A program made the translations under genes and the position numbers. Positions 29,300-38,809 of a DNA stretch of 64,000 bases are shown here, one piece after another. Origin of the DNA: Aequorivita marisscotiae (GTDB lineage Bacteria; Bacteroidota; Bacteroidia; Flavobacteriales; Flavobacteriaceae); contig NZ_CP122379.1 in assembly GCF_029814825.1 (NCBI RefSeq), positions 2,892,501 to 2,956,500 of the forward strand, written 5' to 3'. A model generated the notes under the pieces. That model did no database searches. It was given only the letters and a program-made list of their open reading frames with translations, and was not told the origin of the DNA. Every line of letters begins with the position of its first letter. Positions within the stretch are counted from its first letter, which is position 1.

Positions 29300-31114
29300 A
29301 TGCAGAAAAAAACGTTTAATCCGTTGGATTGGATGGAAAACCCAACCCAACAACAGCAACTTACAGAACAGAAACCACAACCAGTTACAGACAATAATTC
29401 AGATGTTGAAAAAATCATCCAGAACATAGAGGCAAATCAAATTGATATTGCCCCAAATTATAACGACTGGATTAACATAGGCTTCGCCTTCGCGGATGAA
29501 TTTGGAGAAACTGGAAGAAACCTGTTCCACAGGGTCAGCCAATACTATTCCGGCTACAATTCAAAAGAATGCGACAAGCAATTTGACAATTGCCTAAAGT
29601 CCAAAGGTCAAGGCGTATCCCTCAAAAGTTTCTTCTTTCTTGCCAAACAAGCGGGAGTTTCGATTGCGACGCAATCTTCACACACCAGTGCTTCCTCGCT
29701 TGCTAATCGCAAGCATCGGATAAATGAACAACAACAAAATTCTCATTCAGAAGAACGAACACGGGAAAAAATGCCAACGTTCCCAAAATCTCTATATCCT
29801 GAACTTCCTCAATTTCTACAACAGGTCGTTGCTATCGCAACTTCTGATGAAGAAAGGGATATTTTGCTGTTAGGTTCCCTGGTCGCAATCAGTGCTTGTT
29901 TACCAAAAGTCTATAGCATTTATGACGGTAAAAAAGTATTCTCCAATCTCTTTCTTTTTGTTACAGCCCAAGCTTCAGCAGGTAAGGGCCGTATGGTGCA
30001 TTGCCGCCAATTGGTAAATCCCATTCACAAAGAATTACGCGAAGAAGCCAAATTGCACAAACAGCACTACGAGTTGGATTTAGCAGAGTATAATGCCAAA
30101 AAAGGCAAGGAAGAAGGTGTCGAAAAACCCTCCAAACCACCTGAAAAAATGCTATTCATTCCAGCAAATAATAGTTCTACAGGAGCCTACCAGCTTTTGG
30201 GAGACAGCGATGGCAAAGGACTGATTTTTGAAACCGAAGGAGACACCTTAGCGCACGCCTTTAAAAGCGATTACGGCAATTACAGCGATGGTTTCAGAAA
30301 AGCCTTCCATCACGAAACTATTTCCTATTACCGCAGAACCGACCGCGAATTTGTGGACATTGAAAATCCTTGCCTTTCTACGGTGCTTTCGGGAACCCCA
30401 AAACAAGTTTCGGCATTGATACCCAATGCTGAAAACGGCTTATTCAGCCGTTTCATTTTTTACTATATGAATATAAATCCTGTTTGGAAAAATGTATTTG
30501 CGAGCACCACCGACAACGGTCTCGATGATTACTTTGAAACCTTAGGGAATGAGTTCTACGAACTCTATAAATTACTCAAAAGCAATGGAGAATTTCAATT
30601 CAATCTTACGGTTGACCAGCAAGAACAATTCAATTCATTTTTTAGTAAAATACAAGGCAAATACATCACGCTACAAGGATTGGATTATATGGCCACTATT
30701 CGCAGATTAGGGTTAATCGCTTATAGGTTCTGTATGTTGTTTTCCGCTTTGCGGATACTGGAGACAGGAGATATTTCAAACAAATTAGTTTGCGAAGAAA
30801 GGGATTTTCAAGCTTCGCTTGAAATTATTAAAGTTTTGGTAGTTCACTCAAGTAAAGTATTCAGTGAATTACCAGAAGAAGAACAAAAACCCTCCCGCAA
30901 AAACAGAAAGGAAAAATTTCTCCACAATCTACCAAAACACTTCAACCGGCAGATATATTTAGAAGTTGCCAAAGAATTGAAAATTCCAGCGAAAACAGCT
31001 GAAGGTTATATTACGAGTTTTATAAAGGCAAATCTCATTCATCGCGAACAACAGGACAACTATTTAAATCTCCTTAATGAGGAAAATGAGGATATTGAGG
31101 ATGTTAAGAAATAG
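29300..31114 (+). CDS. PriCT-2/DUF3987 helicase-like replication protein
   Basis: A 604-residue protein. Residues about 35-120 look like a PriCT_2 primase C-terminal domain (YNDWINIGFAFADEFGETGRNLF ... SKGQGVSLKSFFFLAKQAGV). Residues about 170-500 are DUF3987, a P-loop domain with VTAQASAGKGR as the Walker A-like loop, GLIFETEGDTLAHAF and LSTVLSGTPKQVSALIP. Such proteins are thought to act as primase-helicases of Bacteroidota mobile elements. The region before it encodes the primase-like partner. Confidence 0.85.
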   Translation: MQKKTFNPLDWMENPTQQQQLTEQKPQPVTDNNSDVEKIIQNIEANQIDIAPNYNDWINIGFAFADEFGETGRNLFHRVSQYYSGYNSKECDKQFDNCLKSKGQGVSLKSFFFLAKQAGVSIATQSSHTSASSLANRKHRINEQQQNSHSEERTREKMPTFPKSLYPELPQFLQQVVAIATSDEERDILLLGSLVAISACLPKVYSIYDGKKVFSNLFLFVTAQASAGKGRMVHCRQLVNPIHKELREEAKLHKQHYELDLAEYNAKKGKEEGVEKPSKPPEKMLFIPANNSSTGAYQLLGDSDGKGLIFETEGDTLAHAFKSDYGNYSDGFRKAFHHETISYYRRTDREFVDIENPCLSTVLSGTPKQVSALIPNAENGLFSRFIFYYMNINPVWKNVFASTTDNGLDDYFETLGNEFYELYKLLKSNGEFQFNLTVDQQEQFNSFFSKIQGKYITLQGLDYMATIRRLGLIAYRFCMLFSALRILETGDISNKLVCEERDFQASLEIIKVLVVHSSKVFSELPEEEQKPSRKNRKEKFLHNLPKHFNRQIYLEVAKELKIPAKTAEGYITSFIKANLIHREQQDNYLNLLNEENEDIEDVKK

Positions 31115-31238
31115 CATCCTCAATATCCTCTACTTCCTTAATATCCTGTTTTCAAAAATATCTCCTTGCATATTTTATTCTGTAAAAAAATAATTGTTAT
31201 TTTGAGCAAGATTTTATTTTCAAGAAAAAAAATTCAAA

Positions 31239-31565
31239 ATGAAAAAAGGAATTGGAGAATATTTGCGAGAATTACGTAAATCCGAAGGATTTACTCTTAC
31301 TCAAATGGGTGCGAAATTGGGAATGGATTCAGGAGCACTTAGTAAAATTGAGAATGGTAAGAGAATTTTAGATGCTGGATATCTACCAATAGTGGCTCAG
31401 GTTTTTAATCTCGATTTAGAAATTTTAAAAACCGAATTTTTTGCAGAGAAAATTGCTAACGAATTGATAGAAAACTCTTGCAATGAAAGTACACTAAGAC
31501 TTGCAGAGGAAAAGATTAAATACATAAAAGTTAAAACGGCTGAACAGACTAAACTTGAAATATAA
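31239..31565 (+). CDS. XRE-family regulator of the R-M operon
   Basis: A 108-residue protein with a classical HTH_3 domain (IGEYLRELRKSEGFTLTQMGAKLGMDSGALSKIENGKRILD, residues about 4-45). It is followed by a helical tail. Its position, ending directly before a cytosine methyltransferase, suggests a controller that times methylase and nuclease expression. The methyltransferase ATG at 31567 follows its stop by one base. Confidence 0.88.
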   Translation: MKKGIGEYLRELRKSEGFTLTQMGAKLGMDSGALSKIENGKRILDAGYLPIVAQVFNLDLEILKTEFFAEKIANELIENSCNESTLRLAEEKIKYIKVKTAEQTKLEI

Positions 31566-31566
31566 A

Positions 31567-32811
31567 ATGCTTAAATATTCTACCATAAGAAAAAGATTTA
31601 ATTTAGAAAGACTTAATTCTGATTCTACAGAATTAGCAAATTTTACCCATTTTCTTCAGAATTCTAATGAAGATATTTTTAGAGCTAATGCATTGAATTA
31701 TTTAGAAGAATATGATTTAGATATTTTATCCGCATTTGAACCTTCAAGTATTCCTTATTTGCCTATAAAATGGGATATACCTTTTCCAGGTCCAGAAAAT
31801 CCTGATTTTACATTTATTGACCTATTTGCTGGCATTGGTGGATTTAGAATAGGTGCTCAGGAGAATAATGGAAAATGTGTTTTTAGCTCTGAATGGGATA
31901 AATATGCAATGCTCACTTATGAAAAGAATTTTGGTGAGATTCCATTTGGTGATATAACTAAGATAAGCGCAAGTGAAATTCCAGACCACGATATTTTATT
32001 TGCAGGATTTCCGTGTCAACCTTTTAGTTATTCTGGACGAAATGAAGGCTTCAAAGATAAGACAAGAGGAACATTGTTTTTCGATGTTCTTAGAATTCTT
32101 GAGGAAAAAAGGCCTAAGATGTTTCTACTTGAAAACGTAAAAGGTATAATGTCACAGAATAAAGGAAAAACCTTGCAAATAATACTCGAATCCCTTGAGA
32201 ATATAGGGTATCATATTAAATGGGAAATTTTAAAAAGCTATGACTTTGGGTTACCACAGATGAGGGAAAGATGGTATTGTGTTGGTTCAATAAATCCGAT
32301 AATATTTGAATTTCCAGTTGGTAAAGCGAATAAACCTGCTCTGAAAGAAATAATTGATTTCAGCGAAAAAAGCCCTTTATTAGCATTATCTCAATTTGAA
32401 ATGGAAAGAATTGATTTTCATTTTAAAAACGTGGGAAACGGTGTAGAGCGCGTAAAACACGATAATTCCAAATATGAACCTAATACTAAAAAAGGTAAAC
32501 ACGGTGTCTATTCATTTCAAAAAGCTGACGGTTCATTAAGATTTCACGTAGGAGACAGGTCAAAAACTCAAATACAAGAAGCCTTTTATTGTACGTTAAA
32601 TTCATATTCACCTACAATTATTGCCAATCGTGTACCTAAACTTTGGGATTTGGGCAGGAAATTATCTATACTGGAATCAAAACGTTTACAGGGTTTTCCC
32701 GATGAATATGATTTTCCTGTTTCCGATAATCAGGCTTATAGGCAGTTAGGCAATAGTGTATCAGTTCCAGTAGTTCAAGCTATAATCCAAGAAATGAAAA
32801 AATATCTATGA
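31567..32811 (+). CDS. DNA (cytosine-5-)-methyltransferase
   Basis: A 414-residue C5 methyltransferase with an N-terminal extension of about 75 residues. Motif I is FIDLFAGIGGFRIG (near 80-93), motif IV GFPCQPFSYSG with the catalytic Cys (near 147), motif VI ENVKG (near 188) and motif VIII QMRERWY (near 230). The target-recognition region is at about 260-365, and motifs IX/X include RLQGFPDEY and QLGNSV. It should protect the sites cut by the McrB-like and LlaJI-like subunits. ATG at 31567 was preferred to an upstream TTG. The downstream gene overlaps by 4 bases. Recognition sequence cannot be read from the protein. Confidence 0.96.
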   Translation: MLKYSTIRKRFNLERLNSDSTELANFTHFLQNSNEDIFRANALNYLEEYDLDILSAFEPSSIPYLPIKWDIPFPGPENPDFTFIDLFAGIGGFRIGAQENNGKCVFSSEWDKYAMLTYEKNFGEIPFGDITKISASEIPDHDILFAGFPCQPFSYSGRNEGFKDKTRGTLFFDVLRILEEKRPKMFLLENVKGIMSQNKGKTLQIILESLENIGYHIKWEILKSYDFGLPQMRERWYCVGSINPIIFEFPVGKANKPALKEIIDFSEKSPLLALSQFEMERIDFHFKNVGNGVERVKHDNSKYEPNTKKGKHGVYSFQKADGSLRFHVGDRSKTQIQEAFYCTLNSYSPTIIANRVPKLWDLGRKLSILESKRLQGFPDEYDFPVSDNQAYRQLGNSVSVPVVQAIIQEMKKYL

Positions 32812-34484
32812 GCAAACTAAGTCTTGAAACCGTCCTGCAAAGCTATAAAAACTTGGACGGGCACATTAATAATCAGATAATTGGACTACTCTCCGTTTTT
32901 ATCAATTCAGATGTGAGTGGCATTATTCAGCCTAATCAAACTTATAGGGTTCCAATTAATATTTTAGCAAGTTATCTTCAGGAGCAATTCTATTTGGGTG
33001 AGAAAATTAAAGAATACCCCAATCTTGACTATTGGTATTTTCGATTATCTCAAAATTGGGTTGATAAGCTATTTGAATTAAATAATGAAAAACAGATTAA
33101 CTTACTTGACCTCGCTGTATTTCTATTTAAGAATGAAAATTTTGAAAGTACCCCTGATGGTAAGGAACTCGTTCTAAAATTAAAAAACAGCCTTCGCCTA
33201 CCGCAAAAGGTTTTTGATGAATTATTCTATTACAACCCAGGCAGTTTAGTCATAGACGTTAACACACCTGAATATTCGGCAAAAACATTTTTAAAAGTTT
33301 ATAAACAACATTTTGGATTATCCACAGATGCTGCTACTATAAGTTTTGACAGTAATTCTTTCTTGGTCAAAAGTCATCCTGGCGAATTGTCAAGAGGACC
33401 ATTCATTCAACCTTTATATTCTGCAATGTCTATTCAGGAATTACTATTACTTACAAAGTTTGACTTAGACCAATACTATCCTAAAATTGATATTCAGAAC
33501 TTTAACCTATCAAAAAATATGAATAACAAAATCTTCTACGGTGCCCCTGGCACAGGAAAATCCTATAAGCTTGAACAAATACTTAAAAGTGTCCCGCAAG
33601 AGCAAAAGGAGCGCATTACCTTCCATCCGGATTTTGACTACGCTTCTTTTGTCGGTGGCTACAAGCCTGTTTCCGTAAAGAAGGAGGATGAAAGTTTTGA
33701 TATTCAGTATAAGTTCGTCCCACAAGCTTTCGCTAATATATATGTTAGAGCGTGGAAAGATGCTAATCCTGAGAATAAGTATTATTTGGCAATTGAAGAA
33801 ATTAATCGCGGCAACTGTGCGGAAATTTTTGGAGATATATTTCAACTTTTAGACCGTGATGCTAATTATACGGTTACACCATCTGAGGAGTTTCAAAAGC
33901 ATTTAGAAGAAGAATTGGGAGCAGGACACGAGGGACTTAAAGACGGACTAAAATTGCCAAAAAATTTATACATATATGCCACGATGAACACGTCAGACCA
34001 ATCACTATTCCCTATGGACAGTGCATTTAAAAGACGGTGGGATTGGGAGTATATACCTATTTGCTATGGCGAGACGACAGAAGAAGATAAACCGAATCCA
34101 TCCTTTTCCTATTCCGTACAGCTTGATGACAATAGAAGTTTTAGCTGGAATGATTTTATTTCAAAAATAAATACGGAACATATTCAAAACCAGCCAACAC
34201 TTGGTATGGACAAATGTATCGGCAATTATTTCATTAAGCCCAACGCAGATGGTGTAATCACTTTGGAAGCCTTTGTAAATAAAGTCCTGTTCTACCTCTG
34301 GAATGATGTATTTAAAGATGAAAAAAATGATGTATTTGCCGAAAATGAAGCTTATGAAAGTTATTTCCCTATAAAATCTAATGGCTTAAACAAACTTATA
34401 GCATTACTTAAGCGCATTGATGTAGAAATAGAAGAACACCCACAAAACGGTCAAGAAGAACAACAAGATGAAGTTATTAATTGA
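32808..34484 (+). CDS. McrB-like AAA+ restriction subunit (LlaJI R1-type)
   Basis: A 558-residue protein. The first 220 residues are a probable DNA-recognition region of no clear family. The rest is a McrB-type AAA+ GTPase with Walker A GAPGTGKS (near 246), Walker B YLAIEEINRGN (near 328), and the family sensor MNTSDQSLFPMDSAFKRRWDWE (near 392). In McrBC and LlaJI systems this motor translocates DNA and activates the nuclease subunit. Its 3' end overlaps the nuclease gene by 17 bases, and the 5' end overlaps the methyltransferase, supporting one operon. Confidence 0.92.
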   Translation: MSKLSLETVLQSYKNLDGHINNQIIGLLSVFINSDVSGIIQPNQTYRVPINILASYLQEQFYLGEKIKEYPNLDYWYFRLSQNWVDKLFELNNEKQINLLDLAVFLFKNENFESTPDGKELVLKLKNSLRLPQKVFDELFYYNPGSLVIDVNTPEYSAKTFLKVYKQHFGLSTDAATISFDSNSFLVKSHPGELSRGPFIQPLYSAMSIQELLLLTKFDLDQYYPKIDIQNFNLSKNMNNKIFYGAPGTGKSYKLEQILKSVPQEQKERITFHPDFDYASFVGGYKPVSVKKEDESFDIQYKFVPQAFANIYVRAWKDANPENKYYLAIEEINRGNCAEIFGDIFQLLDRDANYTVTPSEEFQKHLEEELGAGHEGLKDGLKLPKNLYIYATMNTSDQSLFPMDSAFKRRWDWEYIPICYGETTEEDKPNPSFSYSVQLDDNRSFSWNDFISKINTEHIQNQPTLGMDKCIGNYFIKPNADGVITLEAFVNKVLFYLWNDVFKDEKNDVFAENEAYESYFPIKSNGLNKLIALLKRIDVEIEEHPQNGQEEQQDEVIN

Positions 34485-36165
34485 GGAACAAGAATATCCG
34501 GTTAAGCAGCTGGAAGCCCTCTTTGACGACTTCAAATTCTATAAACAGACTGGAAACAAAGGAGTAATCAAATCGGTTGGATACTACCACTCTTATAAAA
34601 ATAACGAATTGGTATTTATGTTACCAAAGGTTTTTATGAAAGATGGTACGACTACCATATTTGGTTTAAATACACAGGAGTTATACGATACGCTTAAGGA
34701 TACTTCCGTCAAACACGACCGGGACCTACAATGGTTGCGCGAACTATCTATATATTTTTACAATAGTCTTATTGAATACAACCGCAGATGGGAAAAGAAC
34801 AGTCTGCTCAATCCATCTAAAACTTTTGAACTAAACACAAATATTGGCAGCAATAACTATTCATATCTCGACATTGTTTTAGCCTTTACAAATTTCTATA
34901 AAAGGAACAAAAACTTCATCTTACAGCATCACATTGAGCAGGTAACCAATAAGATAACGAAGCCAAAATGGGAAAGAACGGTGCGTAAGGCATTACCATT
35001 GATGACTGCATCTGGTACGCCAGTTTATTTAGGTATTCGCAATAAAAAGAAGGTGCGCAATTTAGAAGAAGAACTGATTACCTACTACTTCTCAATTCTC
35101 AACAAACTCAATAACGCACATCAGCTTAATCTAAAGATTGATAAGTCTTATAAACTTATAACTGGTTACAAATTTGACCAACTCTGCTTAGATGAATATG
35201 GATTGACCAAGTTGCGTAAAATTAAATATCGGTATTTCAATGATACGCTCAGAAGAATGTATCAGCTATGCGAACTTTATTTTTCCAATAACAGTAAGGC
35301 GAGTAGTAAAAAAGACAAAGAAGAATATCTCTGCGTGAATAACTACAACATCATATTTGAAGATATGATTGACAAATTGTTTACTGATACAGTAGCAAAC
35401 GATGAATCCATACAGCACCTAAAGAAGAATCAGGATGGGAAGCTCATAGACCATATTTATGAAGACCAATCCATTATTGACCGCAGCAATATCTTTTACA
35501 TAGGTGATTCTAAATATTACAAGCCAAATAATGAAGCAGGTAGTCTATCCAAATACAAACAGATTACCTACGCAAAGAATATCATTCAGTACAACATAGA
35601 TTTATGGAATAAAGAAAATAGGTTTTATAATGACCAAATAGTTTATCGCGATGACTTGACGGAAGGTTATAATATTACTCCTAATTTTTTTATCTATGGT
35701 CATATAACGGCCAAAGACGATTTTACTAATCATCAAATTGAACCTAAATCAGATAAACCGCGGTGCTCATACCATTGGCAACATAGACTTTTCGACCGCG
35801 ATACCCTGTTTGTACATCAATATTCTATCAACTTCCTTTTTGTTCTAAAAGCATACACGGCTTACAATCCAGCCAATTTGAAAAAGTTCCAACTGGAAGT
35901 GAAAAATATTTTTAGAAGTGGATTTATAGACTACTTCAATGACCCTGAATTAAGTCAATTCACGTTCTATCAGTCCAACATTGACGGCAAGCAAAAGGAT
36001 GATTACATAAAAGACAACTTTAAAACACTCAACGGTAAATGTATCACAACCATTGATGGTAAATTGATTATTGCAAAACACGCAGAAGATGTAATCTTAG
36101 AAGGTTTTATTAAAGAGAATGCGGTACATTTTGAACTTATTGAAACTCTTCCTATAAAAAATTAA
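34468..36165 (+). CDS. LlaJI/McrC-like restriction endonuclease subunit
   Basis: A 565-residue protein of the LlaJI restriction family (McrC-like). The N-terminal half is a folded scaffold (YPVKQLEALFDDFKFYKQTGNKGVIKSVGYYHSYKN...). The C-terminal half has a PD-(D/E)xK-like core: HIYEDQSIIDRSNIFYIGDSKYYKP (near 330-355) gives an acidic residue and a D-x-K arrangement. It should form the nuclease partner of the upstream AAA+ protein. A 107-residue gene of unknown role follows after 12 bases. Confidence 0.88.
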   Translation: MKLLIEEQEYPVKQLEALFDDFKFYKQTGNKGVIKSVGYYHSYKNNELVFMLPKVFMKDGTTTIFGLNTQELYDTLKDTSVKHDRDLQWLRELSIYFYNSLIEYNRRWEKNSLLNPSKTFELNTNIGSNNYSYLDIVLAFTNFYKRNKNFILQHHIEQVTNKITKPKWERTVRKALPLMTASGTPVYLGIRNKKKVRNLEEELITYYFSILNKLNNAHQLNLKIDKSYKLITGYKFDQLCLDEYGLTKLRKIKYRYFNDTLRRMYQLCELYFSNNSKASSKKDKEEYLCVNNYNIIFEDMIDKLFTDTVANDESIQHLKKNQDGKLIDHIYEDQSIIDRSNIFYIGDSKYYKPNNEAGSLSKYKQITYAKNIIQYNIDLWNKENRFYNDQIVYRDDLTEGYNITPNFFIYGHITAKDDFTNHQIEPKSDKPRCSYHWQHRLFDRDTLFVHQYSINFLFVLKAYTAYNPANLKKFQLEVKNIFRSGFIDYFNDPELSQFTFYQSNIDGKQKDDYIKDNFKTLNGKCITTIDGKLIIAKHAEDVILEGFIKENAVHFELIETLPIKN

Positions 36166-36177
36166 ATTACTTCAGAT

Positions 36178-36501
36178 ATGGCCACCGAAGAACAAAAAGC
36201 AATGCAAGTAGAAAATTTTCTAAATAGAGCCTACAAGTTGGACAGGCGTATAAAGAGACCTTCCAAAGGAGAATATTACTCACTCACCCGTGCGGAACAA
36301 GATGGGAATGCTCAAAAAGAATTGGATATTTTAAAAAATAGAATAGAACAAGCCATTGACATTTTTTTCAAACAAAGGTTAAACCATAAAACCGAAGAAC
36401 ACCTCAGAATATTACTATCGCATAATGCAAGTGCTAAAAATAGTAACGATATCAATAATGTAGTTGAAAAAGGGCTACTACTTACCGAACCATTTAAATA
36501 A
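36178..36501 (+). CDS. small helical protein of unknown function in the defence operon
   Basis: A 107-residue, charged, all-helical protein (KAMQVENFLNRAYKLDRRIKRPSKGEYYSL, then a helix-rich segment to residue about 75). I do not recognise a family. It lies 12 bp after the LlaJI-like nuclease gene and 58 bp before the Argonaute gene, on the same strand. It could therefore belong to either unit, for example as an inhibitor, adaptor or partner. No signal peptide or membrane helix. Confidence 0.65.
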   Translation: MATEEQKAMQVENFLNRAYKLDRRIKRPSKGEYYSLTRAEQDGNAQKELDILKNRIEQAIDIFFKQRLNHKTEEHLRILLSHNASAKNSNDINNVVEKGLLLTEPFK

Positions 36502-36559
36502 CATAATGCTCTAACGCATATATAGAAATCCTATGTAGAACAACCAAAACCACCAACCA

Positions 36560-38641
36560 ATGCAAGAACACATCAAATTTAACGCCCTAAACTTCAATTG
36601 GCCCCGCCGGCTATTGACCTTTTACGTATCGCTCCAGAAATCGGAAGGAGACGACACGATATATTATAAGAAGTTTCCAAAAAGTATTTCTGAGGTGTTC
36701 AGCAAGATAGAATTGGAAGGAGTAACCGAAATTTACACCACATTTACAAACCCTAAAGATGGTTTTAAACCCCTTAAAATTGACTTCAATAATGCCAATT
36801 TAAGTTTGTATAAACAATACCTGAATGCCCAAATCAGGAAATATTTTGATAATCTAAATATTATTAATCGGAAGAACCGTATCATCAAAGACAGGCAAGT
36901 TTGGGTACTAAATCAAGAATATCACAAGGACTATCATTGCTATGATAAATTCTCCATAAAAGTACAGATTGCAGAAATCTCAGACTATCCGGAATTAATA
37001 ATCTCCTTTGATGGCACATCAAAAGTTTTAAAAAAATCGGTACAAGAAATTGAAAGTTCGCAACTCGTTAAAACAGCGGTTTATAGAAATCAAATTATAA
37101 ATTTTCAGATGAACCGAGACACTCCTGAAAAAGAAACTTTCTTTAACAGTCTCATCCTAAATGAAATTTACCCAGTTCTTAATGGAAACTTGCAAAAAGA
37201 ATTGGGTATACCCTTTCAGATTAAAAAAATAAAAAACCGATACACTGCCTATCTGGAAAAAATCCAAAAGTTCACCAAGGAATACTTATTTACCGAAGCC
37301 TTCAAACAAATATGCGATTTGAGGAGTGAGGAATTTATTGATGCCCCAATAAATCGGATTGGCCATATCCCAAAAGAGAAAGCTTTATTAGAATATGGCA
37401 AAGACAATTTTGGCAATAAACAAACCGGAATCTCTCCAAAACTCGAATTAAAGAATTATCGCCCCTATTCCCGACCTCCTAACCAAAATATCAAGTTTTT
37501 CTTTATCTATCACGCAGAACATAAGCCTCTTATCAAAAAATTATGGGATTATTTAAAAAAAGGAACTGGTTATTCATATAAGGGATTGAAAGAGTTTATA
37601 GATATTCCTGTCAATTCTGAACCAGATAATTTTATAGAATTCACGAATAAAGAAAACCCTCTTCCCCAAATAGAACAAAGACTTTATGAATTACAATGGG
37701 ATAAATCAGTAGCTTATCTGGCATTTTATATTAGCCCCTACACCCGATTTGAATCCAACCCACAATTAAAGAATATTTATTATCGTATAAAAGAATTGTT
37801 CTTGGACGAGAACATTATGACCCAGGTTATAGATTTTGAGGATTTACAGCGCAACATTTCGGACTATCAATGGCACTTAAACAATATATCCTTAGCCATA
37901 CACGCCAAACTGGGAGGAAAACCTTGGAAACTGGCCGTCACCGATAAAAAGGAGTTGATTATTGGTGTTGGAGCCTTTACCAATTTAGACCATAAGCATA
38001 GATATGTTGCAAGTGCATTTAGCTTCCAAAATAACGGCATCTTCAACAAGTTCGATTGTTTTTCCAAAGACCAGACAGAACAATTAGCAGGCAGTATATC
38101 CAAAGCTATACGTACTTTTTTTAACCAATCCGAAGCCGATAAAATTGTCATTCATTTCTATAAAGAAATGAGCAAGGAGGAATTAGAACCCATTCTACGG
38201 GTTATGAGCAAACTTAAACTTGAGAATAAGCCAATTTATATTTTAAACATCAATAAGACAGAAACCAAAGACATTATAGCCTATGACATTGATTCTGATA
38301 GTTTGATGCCATATTCCGGCACCTTCATCCGTTTAGGAGAACGAAATTTCCTGTTGTTTAATAATGGCCGCTTTGAAGAAGAAAAATTTTATCCTTCAGA
38401 CGGTTATCCTTTCCCTATAAAGATTGGTTTGAGCAGTCCTACCCCAGATGCTTTCGAAGACGACAACGTCATTACAGAATTACTGACGCAGGCATTCCAA
38501 TTCAGTAGATTATATTGGAAGTCTTTAAAACCCCAAAACGTACCCATCACTATAAAATATCCCGCAATGGTTGCACAGTTAGTCCCACGCTTCCAAACCG
38601 GTATCGAAGATGAATCAAAAGATAAACTATGGTTTTTATAA
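36560..38641 (+). CDS. long prokaryotic Argonaute with inactive PIWI domain
   Basis: A 693-residue protein in the size range of long pAgos. The MID signature is YYRIKELFLDENIMTQVI (near 402-420), giving the Y..K..Q pocket for a guide 5' phosphate. This is followed by SLAIHAKLGGKPWKL, the MID-PIWI linker diagnostic of Argonautes. All catalytic Asp positions are replaced: IIGVGAF (near 466) where active enzymes have IGxD, IVIHFYKEM (near 528) where they have HRDG, and IKYPAMVAQL (near 663) where they have (H/Y)AD. It therefore probably binds guide and target without cutting. The N-terminal half is less conserved, with a possible PAZ-like region at about 110-190. Inactive pAgos of known type signal to a separate effector. 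Confidence 0.9.
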   Translation: MQEHIKFNALNFNWPRRLLTFYVSLQKSEGDDTIYYKKFPKSISEVFSKIELEGVTEIYTTFTNPKDGFKPLKIDFNNANLSLYKQYLNAQIRKYFDNLNIINRKNRIIKDRQVWVLNQEYHKDYHCYDKFSIKVQIAEISDYPELIISFDGTSKVLKKSVQEIESSQLVKTAVYRNQIINFQMNRDTPEKETFFNSLILNEIYPVLNGNLQKELGIPFQIKKIKNRYTAYLEKIQKFTKEYLFTEAFKQICDLRSEEFIDAPINRIGHIPKEKALLEYGKDNFGNKQTGISPKLELKNYRPYSRPPNQNIKFFFIYHAEHKPLIKKLWDYLKKGTGYSYKGLKEFIDIPVNSEPDNFIEFTNKENPLPQIEQRLYELQWDKSVAYLAFYISPYTRFESNPQLKNIYYRIKELFLDENIMTQVIDFEDLQRNISDYQWHLNNISLAIHAKLGGKPWKLAVTDKKELIIGVGAFTNLDHKHRYVASAFSFQNNGIFNKFDCFSKDQTEQLAGSISKAIRTFFNQSEADKIVIHFYKEMSKEELEPILRVMSKLKLENKPIYILNINKTETKDIIAYDIDSDSLMPYSGTFIRLGERNFLLFNNGRFEEEKFYPSDGYPFPIKIGLSSPTPDAFEDDNVITELLTQAFQFSRLYWKSLKPQNVPITIKYPAMVAQLVPRFQTGIEDESKDKLWFL

Positions 38642-38809
38642 GCCTAAAAACATAAAATACAATCGAAATCTGTCGGCCAAAAAAACTTGCCAATAACAAT
38701 AAAATATCTTGAAATAGTTGCAGAAATACTCCCACACTTTGACGGTAACTAAATACCTGAATTTGGACAAGATAACCTTTGGGTTCTGTAGCTTGTTTAT
38801 TAATATTCA

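Noticed and set aside
36560..38641. Active (slicing) Argonaute
   Set aside because: All expected catalytic Asp positions in the PIWI motifs are substituted.
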